Shown in pieces: positions 43,189-55,523 of a stretch of 64,000 nucleotides of DNA. The notes below the pieces were generated by a model. The model made no database searches. It saw nothing but the letters and a program-made list of their open reading frames with translations, and was not told where the DNA came from. The DNA lies in the NCBI GenBank assembly GCA_029261795.1, contig JAJDAP010000051.1, positions 1 to 64,000 of the forward strand, in the 5' to 3' direction. The stretch comes from Deltaproteobacteria bacterium. Lineage in GTDB: Bacteria > Myxococcota_A > UBA9160 > UBA6930. How positions within the stretch are numbered: position 1 is the stretch's first letter; the number at the start of each line of letters is the position of its first letter. A program made the translations under genes and the position numbers.

Positions 43189-44427
43189 ATGCCGGTCTTC
43201 GCGTACAAGGGCGTCCTCGACAACGGACGAGCCACCAAGGGCTTCGTCGATGCCGAGAGCGACCGTTCGGCGCGCTCGAAGCTCAAGCGAGACGGGATCT
43301 TTCTCACCGAGATCGCGGAGAGCGCGCGGGGTCAACGCGCCGATTCCGAAGCGCAAACATCCGGCTGGAACATCTCCTTCGAGGGCTTCCGTCAGATTCC
43401 GCAGACAGAGCTCGCGATCGCGACGCGTCAGCTCGCCACCCTCCTGGGCGCCGGAATTCCGCTGGTCGAATCGCTCGGTGCCCTGACCGAACAGGTCGAA
43501 CACGCACGTCTCAAGGGAATCCTGGCGCGTGTGCGTGACCGCGTGAACGAGGGCACCACCTTCGGCGACGCCCTCGCCGCATCCGGCGCATTCTCGGATC
43601 TCTTCGTCAGCATGGTGCGGGCGGGCGAGACCGGCGGCGCGCTCGAGATCGTGCTGCTGCGCCTCGCCGACTATCTCGAGACTTCTGTCCGCACCCGCAA
43701 CAAGGTCATCACCATCGTGACCTACCCGATCTTCATGCTGGTGCTCGCCATGCTCGTAACGGTGGTCCTGGTCACAGTGGTTCTGCCCCAGGTTACCGAA
43801 CTGGTTACGCGGCTCGATGCGGATCTGCCGTGGATCACCACGGCCGTGCTCGGAACGGCGGACTTCGTCAAGGCCTACTTCCTGTGGATCGTCGCATTCA
43901 TCACTCTGACGACGTTAGGCCTGGTCTCGGCAGTTCGAACCGAGGCCGGCACGCGCGCGTTCGATCGGATCAAGATCGGAATGCCCGTTGCCGGCCGCTT
44001 GATTCGCCTGATGGCCGTTTCGCGCTTCACGCGGACGCTCTCGACGCTGCTCGCCGGCGGCGTACCGATCGTGAAGGCCCTCGAGACATCACGCCACGTC
44101 ACCGGGAACCGGATCCTCGGCGAAGCGATCGAGCGCGCCAAGAACTCCATCACCGAGGGCTCCACCATTTCGGCGCCGCTCAAGGCGAGCGGCCAGTTTC
44201 CGCCTCTGGTGACCCACATGATCGATGTCGGCGAACGCACCGGCGAACTCGAAGCGATGCTGCAGAAGGTCGCAGAGGCCTACGACGAGCAGGTCGAGAA
44301 CGCCGTCACCCGAATGACCGCGGTGCTCGAACCGATCCTGATTCTCGGCATGGTCGGTGTCGTGTTGATCATCACCCTCGCGGTACTGCAGCCGCTGATG
44401 CAGGCCACTCAGGGCATCAGCCAATGA
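43189..44427 (+). CDS. gspF: Type II secretion platform protein GspF
   Basis: Polytopic inner-membrane protein, 412 residues. MPVFAYKGVLDNGRATKG is the classic N-terminus. Two repeated T2SSF domains: the first (~65-185) has IATRQLATLLGAGIPLVESL and MVRAGETGGALEIVL; then TM segments (VLAMLVTVVLVTVVLPQV and FLWIVAFITLTTLGLVSAV); the second has FTRTLSTLLAGGVPIVKAL and IDVGERTGELEAML, and a last TM (LILGMVGVVLIITLAVLQPL). The ATG is 4 bp after the gspE stop. Confidence 0.96.
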   Translation: MPVFAYKGVLDNGRATKGFVDAESDRSARSKLKRDGIFLTEIAESARGQRADSEAQTSGWNISFEGFRQIPQTELAIATRQLATLLGAGIPLVESLGALTEQVEHARLKGILARVRDRVNEGTTFGDALAASGAFSDLFVSMVRAGETGGALEIVLLRLADYLETSVRTRNKVITIVTYPIFMLVLAMLVTVVLVTVVLPQVTELVTRLDADLPWITTAVLGTADFVKAYFLWIVAFITLTTLGLVSAVRTEAGTRAFDRIKIGMPVAGRLIRLMAVSRFTRTLSTLLAGGVPIVKALETSRHVTGNRILGEAIERAKNSITEGSTISAPLKASGQFPPLVTHMIDVGERTGELEAMLQKVAEAYDEQVENAVTRMTAVLEPILILGMVGVVLIITLAVLQPLMQATQGISQ

Positions 44428-44438
44428 AGGAGGTTTCC

Positions 44439-44885
44439 ATGGGCCGTTCAAGGAATCAGCAGGGCTTCACGCTCATCGAGATCATGGCCGTGGTCCTGAT
44501 CATCGGGCTCCTGACGACACTGGTCGGCATCGCCGTCGCTGGCGTCATCGATGATGCGAGGATCGGGACGACCAAGACCAACATCCGCGGCCTCGAGGCA
44601 GCGCTGCAGATCTACCAGATCGACAATTCGCGCTACCCGACCACGGACCAGGGCCTCCAGGCCCTGATCGAAAAACCCACGACCGCGCCGGAGCCGCGCC
44701 GCTGGCGCAAGGGGGGCTACCTCCAGAAAGCCCAGCTACCGAACGATGGCTGGGGTGAGCCCTTCCAATACGTGAGCCCCGGCACGCACAATCCGAATAG
44801 CATCGACCTCTGGTCGTTGGGAAAGGACAGCCTGCCTGGAGGCGATGACATCGGCAACTGGGCCCAGGCAGAAACCAACGAATGA
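44439..44885 (+). CDS. gspG: Major pseudopilin GspG
   Basis: 148 residues. Class III prepilin leader GRSRNQQG^FTLIEIMAVVLI with Gly at -1 and Glu5. The C-terminal calcium-loop region is typical: RYPTTDQGLQALIEKPTT and DGWGEPFQYVSPGTH ... DLWSLGKD. The second ATG is chosen because a perfect AAGGAGGT lies five bases upstream; ATG 44424 is in frame but lies in that site. Followed by gspH with a 4-bp overlap. Confidence 0.96.
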   Translation: MGRSRNQQGFTLIEIMAVVLIIGLLTTLVGIAVAGVIDDARIGTTKTNIRGLEAALQIYQIDNSRYPTTDQGLQALIEKPTTAPEPRRWRKGGYLQKAQLPNDGWGEPFQYVSPGTHNPNSIDLWSLGKDSLPGGDDIGNWAQAETNE

Positions 44886-45490
44886 GCCCGGCAGCCAGGC
44901 ACCGCACGCACCCGCTTTCGGGTGCCTTCACGCTCATCGAGATCATGGCGGTGATGTTGCTCCTGGCCTTGATCGCTGGTGTCGCCCTGCCGGCCTTCGG
45001 CCGGGGCAGCGGCGCGGCCGCGGAGAATGACGCGCGCGAGCTCGCAGCGGGAATCGAATCGGGTCGACGCGCAGCACTGACCCATCGCGTTCCCTTCCGG
45101 CTCGTCGTCGATCTCAGGAATGCCGCCTGGTGGCTCGAGCAGGAAGCCCACGAGGAGCCCGAAGCGCTGCGAGACCTGACACCCGGCGAACTCCCCGCCT
45201 GGGCCGGCCTCGAAGTGCTTCCGCTCCTCGCGCCCAGGGCCGCTGCGCGCAGCTACCAGCCCGTGCCCGGCCTGGTCGGCGAAGGCAACGTGTTGCGCGA
45301 AACCGTTCACTTTCACGGCGCTGAGACCGCGGAAGGCTGGGTCGAAGACGGCGTGGTGAAGATCGTGTTGCGGCCGGATGGCTTGGCCGATCGGACCGTC
45401 CTGGTCCTGGAAGCCGAGAATGGCGACCGCTTCCACCTGGAGGTCGAGCCCCTCGACGAAACCGTGGGAATCGAACGTGAAGCGGGCTAG
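44882..45490 (+). CDS. gspH: Minor pseudopilin GspH
   Basis: 202 residues. Prepilin leader RTHPLSGA^FTLIEIMAVMLL; the residue before the cleavage site is Ala rather than Gly. The GspH-type beta domain follows (ARELAAGIESGRRAALTHRV, FRLVVDLRNAAWWLEQ). Longer than many GspH (~170). Coupled to gspG by a 4-bp overlap; the end overlaps the gspI start by 14 bp. Confidence 0.88.
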   Translation: MSPAARHRTHPLSGAFTLIEIMAVMLLLALIAGVALPAFGRGSGAAAENDARELAAGIESGRRAALTHRVPFRLVVDLRNAAWWLEQEAHEEPEALRDLTPGELPAWAGLEVLPLLAPRAAARSYQPVPGLVGEGNVLRETVHFHGAETAEGWVEDGVVKIVLRPDGLADRTVLVLEAENGDRFHLEVEPLDETVGIEREAG

Positions 45491-45977
45491 CGCTGCCTTC
45501 ACCCTCCTGGAAGTGATGGGCGCCGTCGTCATCCTCGGGATCGTCGGGGTTTCGTTGATCACCTCGTCGATGGACAGCTCCCATCGCGCACGTCAGGCAC
45601 GGGATCGACTCACGGCGTCGCTGTTGGCGGATTCGGCGCTCGCCGAGGTGGAGAGCCGGGCCCAGGCTGGCGGCCTGACACCCGGAAGTCAGCAGGACGA
45701 AACCCCCGAAGGCTTTGCCATCGTGGTCGAGACCGAGGCGGTCGACTTCGCCAGCCTGGCAGGGGGAAGCTTGGGGGAACGCGATCGCGACGCTGGACCT
45801 GCGGTTCTGCTCGAGGCCCAGCGCGGCCAAGCGTCGTCCCTGATGCAGATTCGCGTGGCAGTCAGCGACGGCAGCGGCGGGCTCGTGGCCGAACGCACGA
45901 GCTTCATCTTCGACCCAACGGCTTCGGCCGATCTGCAAAGCCTCGCGCCGGTGGAAGAAGGGGGGCAGCAGCCGTGA
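45477..45977 (+). CDS. gspI: Minor pseudopilin GspI
   Basis: 166 residues. The leader MKRASAA^FTLLEVMGAVVIL has Ala at -1 as in the GspH of this operon, with Glu5 kept. The hydrophobic helix is VMGAVVILGIVGVSLITS, followed by RARQARDRLTASLLADSALA and the C-terminal beta part. The GTG at 45477 is the only in-frame start near the leader and lies inside the gspH end. Stop overlaps gspJ by 4 bp. Confidence 0.88.
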   Translation: MKRASAAFTLLEVMGAVVILGIVGVSLITSSMDSSHRARQARDRLTASLLADSALAEVESRAQAGGLTPGSQQDETPEGFAIVVETEAVDFASLAGGSLGERDRDAGPAVLLEAQRGQASSLMQIRVAVSDGSGGLVAERTSFIFDPTASADLQSLAPVEEGGQQP

Positions 45978-46789
45978 AGCGCGCTGCCGGATTCACATTG
46001 ATCGAGACCCTGGCGGTCGTGGTCGCGCTCGCGCTGGTCATGTCTGCCGTCTTCTCGACCTTCGCGACCGTGCAACGCCAGGCGACCGCGGCTGCCCAGG
46101 CCACTGCGGGTCCACGGCGCGCCACCGCACTTCTCGACCGGATGGCGGCCGAACTCGCGAGTACCATCCTGATCGTCAAGCCGGACGCGACCGACCCGCT
46201 CGATCATCCGTGGCTGTTCCTCGCCGAATCGCGACAGGCGTCTCCGGGCGCCGACAGATTGCGTTTCCAGACCCGAAGCCACCGGCCCCGAACCGAACAA
46301 GGACACGTCTCCGACTTGCTGGACGTCGTCTGGCTCACCAACGAGAATGAGGACGGTGACGGTTTCGAGCTCGTCCGTTGGTCCTCGACCCAGCTGCCCG
46401 AGCGACTCGATCGTCGTTTCCCCCGTGCCGATGACAGCCGTGCACGGGTCTGGGCCCACGGCCTCGCCGAGTTCGGCATCCGTTGGCTCGCCGAGGACGG
46501 CGGCTGGGTCGACGAGTGGGACTCCTCGACCTTGTTGCGTTCGAGCGAACTACCCGTGGCCGCGGAGATCTCGCTGATGTTCCTGCCCGAGCAGGAAGAC
46601 TGGGAACCGGTCGCATTCAAGCGCCGCGTCAACCTCGCCCTGCGGCCTCTCGACCTCGAAGCCGTGCTCGCGCCCCAGGGCGATAGCGCTGAAACGCAGT
46701 CGGACCCGGAGGCGGACGGCGACCTGGACGAGGTCGATGCGTCGAACCCGAACGACGCGGGGGCCGGCACCGGCCCGTTGGCACCCTGA
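45974..46789 (+). CDS. gspJ: Minor pseudopilin GspJ
   Basis: 271 residues. The leader MKRAAG^FTLIETLAVVVALAL has the normal Gly at -1. GspJ-type body: LLDRMAAELASTILIVKPD, DLLDVVWLTNENEDGDGFE and the GLAEFGIRWLAEDGG segment. An Asp/Glu-rich tail of ~45 residues follows. GTG start in a 4-bp overlap with gspI. The operon order and the tip complex GspH-I-J-K support the call. Confidence 0.9.
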   Translation: MKRAAGFTLIETLAVVVALALVMSAVFSTFATVQRQATAAAQATAGPRRATALLDRMAAELASTILIVKPDATDPLDHPWLFLAESRQASPGADRLRFQTRSHRPRTEQGHVSDLLDVVWLTNENEDGDGFELVRWSSTQLPERLDRRFPRADDSRARVWAHGLAEFGIRWLAEDGGWVDEWDSSTLLRSSELPVAAEISLMFLPEQEDWEPVAFKRRVNLALRPLDLEAVLAPQGDSAETQSDPEADGDLDEVDASNPNDAGAGTGPLAP

Positions 46790-46790
46790 C

Positions 46791-47816
46791 ATGAGTCGCG
46801 TGCAATCGACCCATTCGCGCGACGGTGGCATCGCCCTGATCGCCGTGCTGTTGTTCCTCCTGCTGGCGGGGAGCGCGGCGGCGACCCTGGTCTATCGCAG
46901 CACCACCGATGGACTCATTGCCGCCAATCAGGACAGACGTTCTCAAGCCGAGGCACTGGCCCGGGGCGGGGTCCAGCTTGCCCTCGCCGTCCTCGCCCAG
47001 GATCGGCTCGACGAAGAGCGGGCCGAGTTTCGCGTGGAAGCACGCGACGACGACTGGATGCGGCTGCGTTCGTTGCCGCTCGAGATCGCGGACGGCGGCG
47101 TGCTGCGCATCGCCATCGAGGATGCCGGTTCGCGGCTCAATCTGAACGCCCTCTTCGTCGACGGTAGCCCCCGCGATGCGACCACCGAGATCCTGCTGGT
47201 AGCGCTGTTCGAGCGGATCCTCGACGCAGAGCCTTTGAACGGACGGGGAGCCGACCCCGAGGAACTGGCCCAGAACCTGATCGACTGGATCGATCACGAC
47301 CAGCTGCGCCTGCTCGGCGGTTTCGAGGACGACTACTATCAAGCCCAGGATCCGCCCTACCGTGCGGCCAATCGGCCCCTGCTCTCTCTCGAGGAGCTGG
47401 CGTTGGTCGAGGGATTCGACGCCCGCTGGGTCGAGAAGTTGAGGCCCTATGTCGGCGTCCACCCCTACGTCGCGGGCGACGGGATCAACCCGAACACGGC
47501 TCCGCCCTGGGTACTCGCGCTCTTGTTCCATGGCATCGGCGACGATTTCAGACTCGCGGAAGAGGACGTCATCCGAGCGGTCCTCGACATTCGGGAGGGT
47601 GACGGCATTCTCTGCGCGGACGAGGCGGACCATCCGGCCTGCACCCCGATTCGCGAAGCCATCCCCGGCGAGATCTACCCGCCGCCGACCTTCACGGCCG
47701 AGATCTTCCGGGTGTCGGCCGAAGCCCGCTACGGCGACGTGGCCAGCACGGTAGAGGTGATCGTGGACCGAACGGATCCGACGAAACCGAAGTTTCTCTC
47801 CTGGAGCGTGAACTAG
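46791..47816 (+). CDS. gspK: Minor pseudopilin GspK
   Basis: 341 residues, the largest pseudopilin. Leader HSRDGG^IALIAVLLFLLLAG with Gly at -1 and, as usual for GspK, no Glu5. The body has RGGVQLALAVLAQDRLDEE, LNLNALFVDG-like RLNLNALFVDGSP, LAQNLIDWIDHDQLRLLGG, YRAANRPLLSLEELALVEGF and GINPNTAPPWVLALL, all family hallmarks of the SAM-like insertion. Starts one base after the gspJ stop. Confidence 0.95.
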   Translation: MSRVQSTHSRDGGIALIAVLLFLLLAGSAAATLVYRSTTDGLIAANQDRRSQAEALARGGVQLALAVLAQDRLDEERAEFRVEARDDDWMRLRSLPLEIADGGVLRIAIEDAGSRLNLNALFVDGSPRDATTEILLVALFERILDAEPLNGRGADPEELAQNLIDWIDHDQLRLLGGFEDDYYQAQDPPYRAANRPLLSLEELALVEGFDARWVEKLRPYVGVHPYVAGDGINPNTAPPWVLALLFHGIGDDFRLAEEDVIRAVLDIREGDGILCADEADHPACTPIREAIPGEIYPPPTFTAEIFRVSAEARYGDVASTVEVIVDRTDPTKPKFLSWSVN

Positions 47817-47817
47817 C

Positions 47818-49365
47818 ATGGCTCGACGAATCCTCGGACTCGATGTCGGTAGCCACTCGGTGAAGGCCGTCGAGCTGCGCCAGACCCTGCGTAGCCTGGA
47901 GGTCGTGCAGCTCCGCGAACTACCCCTCGACGATCCAGCACCGGCGCTGGCCCACGAGCTTCGCGAGTGGGTCCGGATGCACGATCTTCCGAGCGATGGC
48001 GTGATCACCGCCCTGGCCGGGGATCGCGTCTCGTCGCGGCGCCTCGAGTTTCCCTTCAAGGACCGCAAGAAGATCAGCGCCGCGGTCCCGTTCGAACTCG
48101 AGAGCCAGGTACCCTTCGACCTGGATGACTTCGTCGTCGACTGGGAGATCTTGCGCGAGCACGAGGGGAAGTCCGAGATCGCGGCCACCCTGGCTCCAAA
48201 GGGCGAGGTCGCCGTCGCCATCGAGACCCTGGACGAAGCCGAGCTGACGACACGCGTGGTGGAGGCCGAAGGCCTGGTCCTTGCGAACGTGGCCAGTCTC
48301 GTGGAACTCCCCGGCGTTCGGTTGCTCGCCGACGTGGGCCATCGGAAGACCACACTCTGCCTGTGTGTCGACGGCCGCCCGCTCGCCGCGCGCACCGTTC
48401 CGATCGCCGGGCAGGCGCTCACCGCAGCGATCGCCCGCGAACGCGGCATGGGGGAAGTCGAGGCGGAGCGATTGAAGATCGAGCGTGGCGTGATCGGCGG
48501 CGGCAGCGGCGAAGCGGCTGTCGAAGTACTCGACCGGCTGGCCCGCGAATTGGTGCGCACCATCGGCTCGCTGGAGCCCATTCTCGAAGGCGGGGGCCAG
48601 CGGATCGACGCCATCGATCTGCTAGGCGGTAGCGCGCACCTCCACCGCCTCGATGAGTATCTGGGCGAGCGCAGCGGAATCCGCACCGAGCGCTTGCCGC
48701 TGCCGAGTGGAGAGCTGGGTTCCGCCTTCCTGGCTGCCGGCGACCCGTTGCTCTACGCGCCGGCCATGGCCCTGGCGTTGCGCGGTAGCTCCATGTCACG
48801 CACCCGAATGAACTTTCGCCAGGGCGAGTGGGAACAGCGCGTCGACCTGCTTAGCGTCGGCCGGGAGTTTCGCTGGCCCGCGATCTTCGCCGCCACCGCG
48901 GTGGCACTCGGCGTGGTTTCGATCGGAACCGAGATCCTGCTGCAGAACCGCAGCGCGGACCGACGCGAACAGGAAGCCATCGCCTTGAGCGCGGGGGCCT
49001 TGGGCAGCCCTCCGGCCGGCAACCCGGTGGGCGCGATGCAGTCCGCGGTTCGCGGCGCCCAGAAACGCGCCGATACGCTCGGTGTCTATCGCGGCAATCT
49101 CTCGGCACTCGACATTCTCACCGAAATCTCGCGCCACGTTCCCAACGATCTCGACGTGGTGTTCGAAGAGCTCTCGATCGATCGCCAGGTGGTCCAGATC
49201 AAGGGCCATGCCCCGACCTTCGCGAGCGTCGAGCGCCTCGGCGCGGAACTCTCCAGGTACGCCCCGTTCTCCGAGATCACGCTCGGCGATGTCACGCGCG
49301 ACGCTCGCCGCGGCGGACAGACCTTCAGTGTCCGAATCAGCCTATCCATCGAAGGCGAATCATGA
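47818..49365 (+). CDS. gspL: Type II secretion protein GspL (PilM-PilN-like)
   Basis: 515 residues. The cytoplasmic part is an actin-like PilM fold (RILGLDVGSHSVKAVEL; LLADVGHRKTTLCLCVDG; IDAIDLLGGSAHLHRLDEYL). One TM helix is near residue 352 (WPAIFAATAVALGVVSIG), then a periplasmic PilN/ferredoxin-like domain (LSALDILTEISRHVPNDLDV). It links the GspE ATPase to GspM. The ATG is 1 bp after the gspK stop and the stop overlaps gspM by 4 bp. Confidence 0.93.
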   Translation: MARRILGLDVGSHSVKAVELRQTLRSLEVVQLRELPLDDPAPALAHELREWVRMHDLPSDGVITALAGDRVSSRRLEFPFKDRKKISAAVPFELESQVPFDLDDFVVDWEILREHEGKSEIAATLAPKGEVAVAIETLDEAELTTRVVEAEGLVLANVASLVELPGVRLLADVGHRKTTLCLCVDGRPLAARTVPIAGQALTAAIARERGMGEVEAERLKIERGVIGGGSGEAAVEVLDRLARELVRTIGSLEPILEGGGQRIDAIDLLGGSAHLHRLDEYLGERSGIRTERLPLPSGELGSAFLAAGDPLLYAPAMALALRGSSMSRTRMNFRQGEWEQRVDLLSVGREFRWPAIFAATAVALGVVSIGTEILLQNRSADRREQEAIALSAGALGSPPAGNPVGAMQSAVRGAQKRADTLGVYRGNLSALDILTEISRHVPNDLDVVFEELSIDRQVVQIKGHAPTFASVERLGAELSRYAPFSEITLGDVTRDARRGGQTFSVRISLSIEGES

Positions 49366-49916
49366 GTTCCATGCTCGACCAGGCACGCAGCTTCTTGCGC
49401 GGGCTTCAACCGCGCGAACGGCTGCTCGTCGGTGCTGGCGCCGGCATCGCCTTCGCCATGATCGTTGTCCTCGGCGTGGCGCAGCCGCTTCTGAGAGCGC
49501 AACGGAATGCCGTGACCCGCGCCGAGATCGCCGAGAGCGAGGTCGAAGCCGTGCGTGCCCTGCGAGAGCAGTTCGACGCCGTCAATGGCCGCTTGCGCGC
49601 CGTCGAGGAGCGCATCCTCGCAGCACCCCAGGGTGAGATCTTCAGCACGCTGGAACAACTCGCTGCGCAATCCCAGGTCAGCGTCGATTCCATGGAACCG
49701 CGCACCGCGCCGGCAAGCGAGGACTACCGCGAGACCAAGGTGCAGGTCAGCCTCAAGGGCCAGACGCTGGCCCAGGTCGTACGCTATCTGCACGGCGTCG
49801 AGAGCGCACCGCAGCCGCTCTCGATCAAGAGCCTGCGAATTCGCACGCGCGCGGACAAGCCCGAGCTCCTCGACGTGACGTTCACCGTTTCGTCCTTCGA
49901 ACCCATCGAGAGTTAG
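49362..49916 (+). CDS. gspM: Type II secretion protein GspM
   Basis: 184 residues. A short cytoplasmic lead (RSFLRGLQPRERLLVG) runs into one TM helix (AGAGIAFAMIVVLGVAQPLL), then a coiled coil (AEIAESEVEAVRALREQFDA) and a ferredoxin-like periplasmic domain (VQVSLKGQTLAQVVRYLHGV). This is the GspM/PilO layout, pairing with GspL. ATG overlaps the gspL stop (ATGA). Confidence 0.9.
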   Translation: MSSMLDQARSFLRGLQPRERLLVGAGAGIAFAMIVVLGVAQPLLRAQRNAVTRAEIAESEVEAVRALREQFDAVNGRLRAVEERILAAPQGEIFSTLEQLAAQSQVSVDSMEPRTAPASEDYRETKVQVSLKGQTLAQVVRYLHGVESAPQPLSIKSLRIRTRADKPELLDVTFTVSSFEPIES

Positions 49917-49923
49917 GCGCCGG

Positions 49924-50730
49924 GTGAGCAAGCTGGGCCGGTTCGGTGTCGTCGTGGGCGCACTGACCCTGACGCTGTTGTTCGTTGCCGCTCGCTACCC
50001 CTGGGACGAGTTGGCGCCCAGCGTCGAACGGCTGGCGAGCGAGGCCGCCGGGGTCCGCATCGATGTCGCGGCCATCGGTTTCGGATTGGGGAGCCTCGGT
50101 GCGGCCGCCCACGCGACGGACGTACGAATCGCCTGGCCCGCAGGCCAGGAGATTCGCTTCGAACGCGTCTCGATCCGCCCGGCCTTCAGCCTGGCCTGGC
50201 TCAGCGGCGAACCGCGGCTTCGCATCCTCACCGTGGGAGGCCCCGGCGATTTCGACGGCGTCGCCGGCCGCTCCGAGATCGACGGCAGTTTCCAGATCCC
50301 CGAGGCCAGCGCTCTCCCCTGGACGGTCGAGCCGCCGATCACGGGTCCCGTCGACGGGAACCTGGCGCTTTCGATCTCGAGCGGGCAGCCGACGGGTACC
50401 ATCCACTTCGAGGCCAGCGACGGGAGCCTGCTTCCACCTGGCCTGCCGGTCGCGATTCCCTTCGATCGGCTCAGCGCCGAGCTGGCGCTGGACGCCAGCG
50501 GCCTGTCACTGGCCCCGCTCGTGGTGGAGGGCCCGCTTGCCGCCGGAAAGGTGGCCGGAACCGTGGTACCCCAGGCTGGACGCTGGGAAGCAGCACGCCT
50601 CGATCTGGTGGTCGATCTCGACCACTTCGACCCCGGCCTCGGCCGGATGATGCAAAGCTACGGGATGAAGCTGAGCGCCGGCTCCCGGCTCACGATCCAG
50701 GGAACCGCTGCGAACCCGCGTATCCGCTGA
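49924..50730 (+). CDS. gspN: Type II secretion protein GspN
   Basis: 268 residues. One N-terminal TM helix (RFGVVVGALTLTLLFVAARY) and a periplasmic, beta-rich, AsmA/GspN-type domain (RFERVSIRPAFSLAWLSGEP, ITGPVDGNLALSI, RLTIQGTAANPRIR). The deltaproteobacterial GspN is of this kind. GTG start 7 bp after gspM. It closes the 12-gene operon. No prepilin peptidase gene (gspO) is in the window, so processing depends on a gene elsewhere. Confidence 0.85.
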   Translation: MSKLGRFGVVVGALTLTLLFVAARYPWDELAPSVERLASEAAGVRIDVAAIGFGLGSLGAAAHATDVRIAWPAGQEIRFERVSIRPAFSLAWLSGEPRLRILTVGGPGDFDGVAGRSEIDGSFQIPEASALPWTVEPPITGPVDGNLALSISSGQPTGTIHFEASDGSLLPPGLPVAIPFDRLSAELALDASGLSLAPLVVEGPLAAGKVAGTVVPQAGRWEAARLDLVVDLDHFDPGLGRMMQSYGMKLSAGSRLTIQGTAANPRIR

Positions 50731-50767
50731 GTCGCCCGGCCGCGAAAACCGGTCAAGCGTGGACGAC

Positions 50768-50795
50768 TTGCTGCCGAACCTTGGACAGCTAGCAT
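50768..50795 (+). promoter_or_regulatory. Candidate promoter of the ArsR-methyltransferase/metH unit
   Basis: TTGCTG (50768-50773), a 16-base spacer and TAGCAT (50790-50795). A CAAG-N9-CTTG repeat (50754-50770) overlaps the -35 box. Confidence 0.5.
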
Positions 50796-50804
50796 CCCTT
50801 CATC

Positions 50805-50820
50805 TGGATCCCTTGATCCA
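50805..50820 (+). promoter_or_regulatory. Candidate operator, inverted repeat TGGATC-N4-GATCCA
   Basis: Perfect 6-4-6 inverted repeat beginning 9 bases after the -10 box, at or just past the expected transcript start, a typical repressor position. The downstream gene encodes an ArsR-type DNA-binding domain, so autorepression is likely. Confidence 0.45.
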
Positions 50821-50859
50821 AGCGCCTCCGGATTTCATCCAGCTCGCAGGTCCGCCGCA

Positions 50860-51812
50860 ATGTCCTCGGAATTACTACAGAAAATCTTCCGCACCCTGGG
50901 CGACCCGACGCGCGTCCGAATCGGGCTGTTGCTTCAACGCGAGGAACTGGCAGTCCAGGAGTTGATGGAAGTGCTGGGCATGGCCCAGTCCCGGGTTTCG
51001 CGACATCTGGGGATCCTGCGGGAAGCGGCCCTGGTTCGGGACCGCCGTGATGGCACCTACGCGCTCTACCACTTCGTTGGGCCTGAGGAGCCGGCCTGGG
51101 CGGATGCCTGGGCGCTGGCTTGTCGGGCCGTCGCCGACGACCCGGCCACGGAGCGCGACCAGGCCGCCCTCGCCCGGGTACTCCGCGCGCGCGAACAACG
51201 CGCACACAGCTTCTTCGATTCCGTCGGTGGCGAGTGGGACGCACTGCGCAAGGTCTGGGGCGACGAGTTGCTTCGAGCCCGTGCCTTCCGCCACCTCATC
51301 CCCAGCGGGATGACCGTGGCCGATGTCGGCACCGGGACCGGGGTTCTCGCGATCGACCTCGCTGAAGCCGGTTGCCATGTCATCGCGATCGACTCCTCGG
51401 AGGCGATGCTCGAGGCGGCCGCGCGCAAGCTCGAAGCCGCCGGTGTGAGCGGCGTCGAACTTCGCGCCGGTACGGCGGAAGGGTTGCCACTCGCCGATGG
51501 CGAGGTCGACGCGGCCTTCGCGCACATGGTGCTCCAATACCTCGAAGCGCCCGAACCCGCGATCGCCGAGATGAGCCGCGTGGTGCGGCCCGGAGGGCGC
51601 GTGGTCCTGATCGACTTCGTCAGCCATGATCGTGCCTGGATGCAGGGCGAACTCGGGGTCCGCCATCTCGGATTCGCGCCCGAAGACCTCGCCGCTGCGA
51701 TGCGTGCGGCCGGCCTCGAGCAGGTTCACGTCAATGTCCAACCCGAGGCGACCCGCGGTGCCGACCTTCCCGAGACCTTCATTGCCAGCGGCACCCGACC
51801 GGAGGAGAACCG

Positions 51813-51816
<4 letters not shown>
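50860..51816 (+). CDS. ArsR-type winged helix fused to SAM-dependent methyltransferase (SahR-like)
   Basis: 318 residues. Residues 1-~75 are an ArsR/SmtB winged helix ([40 protein letters not shown], the recognition helix). No metal-binding Cys motif is present. Residues ~125-300 are a class I methyltransferase with motif [20 protein letters not shown], the acidic AIDSSEAML, and [13 protein letters not shown]. Directly coupled to metH by a 4-bp overlap. The ArsR-family SahR of proteobacteria senses S-adenosylhomocysteine and represses methionine-cycle genes; this fusion and context fit it. Whether the methyltransferase fold is catalytic or only a ligand sensor is not shown. Confidence 0.88.
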
Positions 51817-55502
<3,686 letters not shown>

Positions 55503-55523
55503 GCCATCGCCTACGTTCCCTCC

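Noticed and set aside
50731-50859. Cobalamin riboswitch upstream of the metH unit
   Set aside because: The 129-base leader is too short and lacks the B12-box-like conserved elements.
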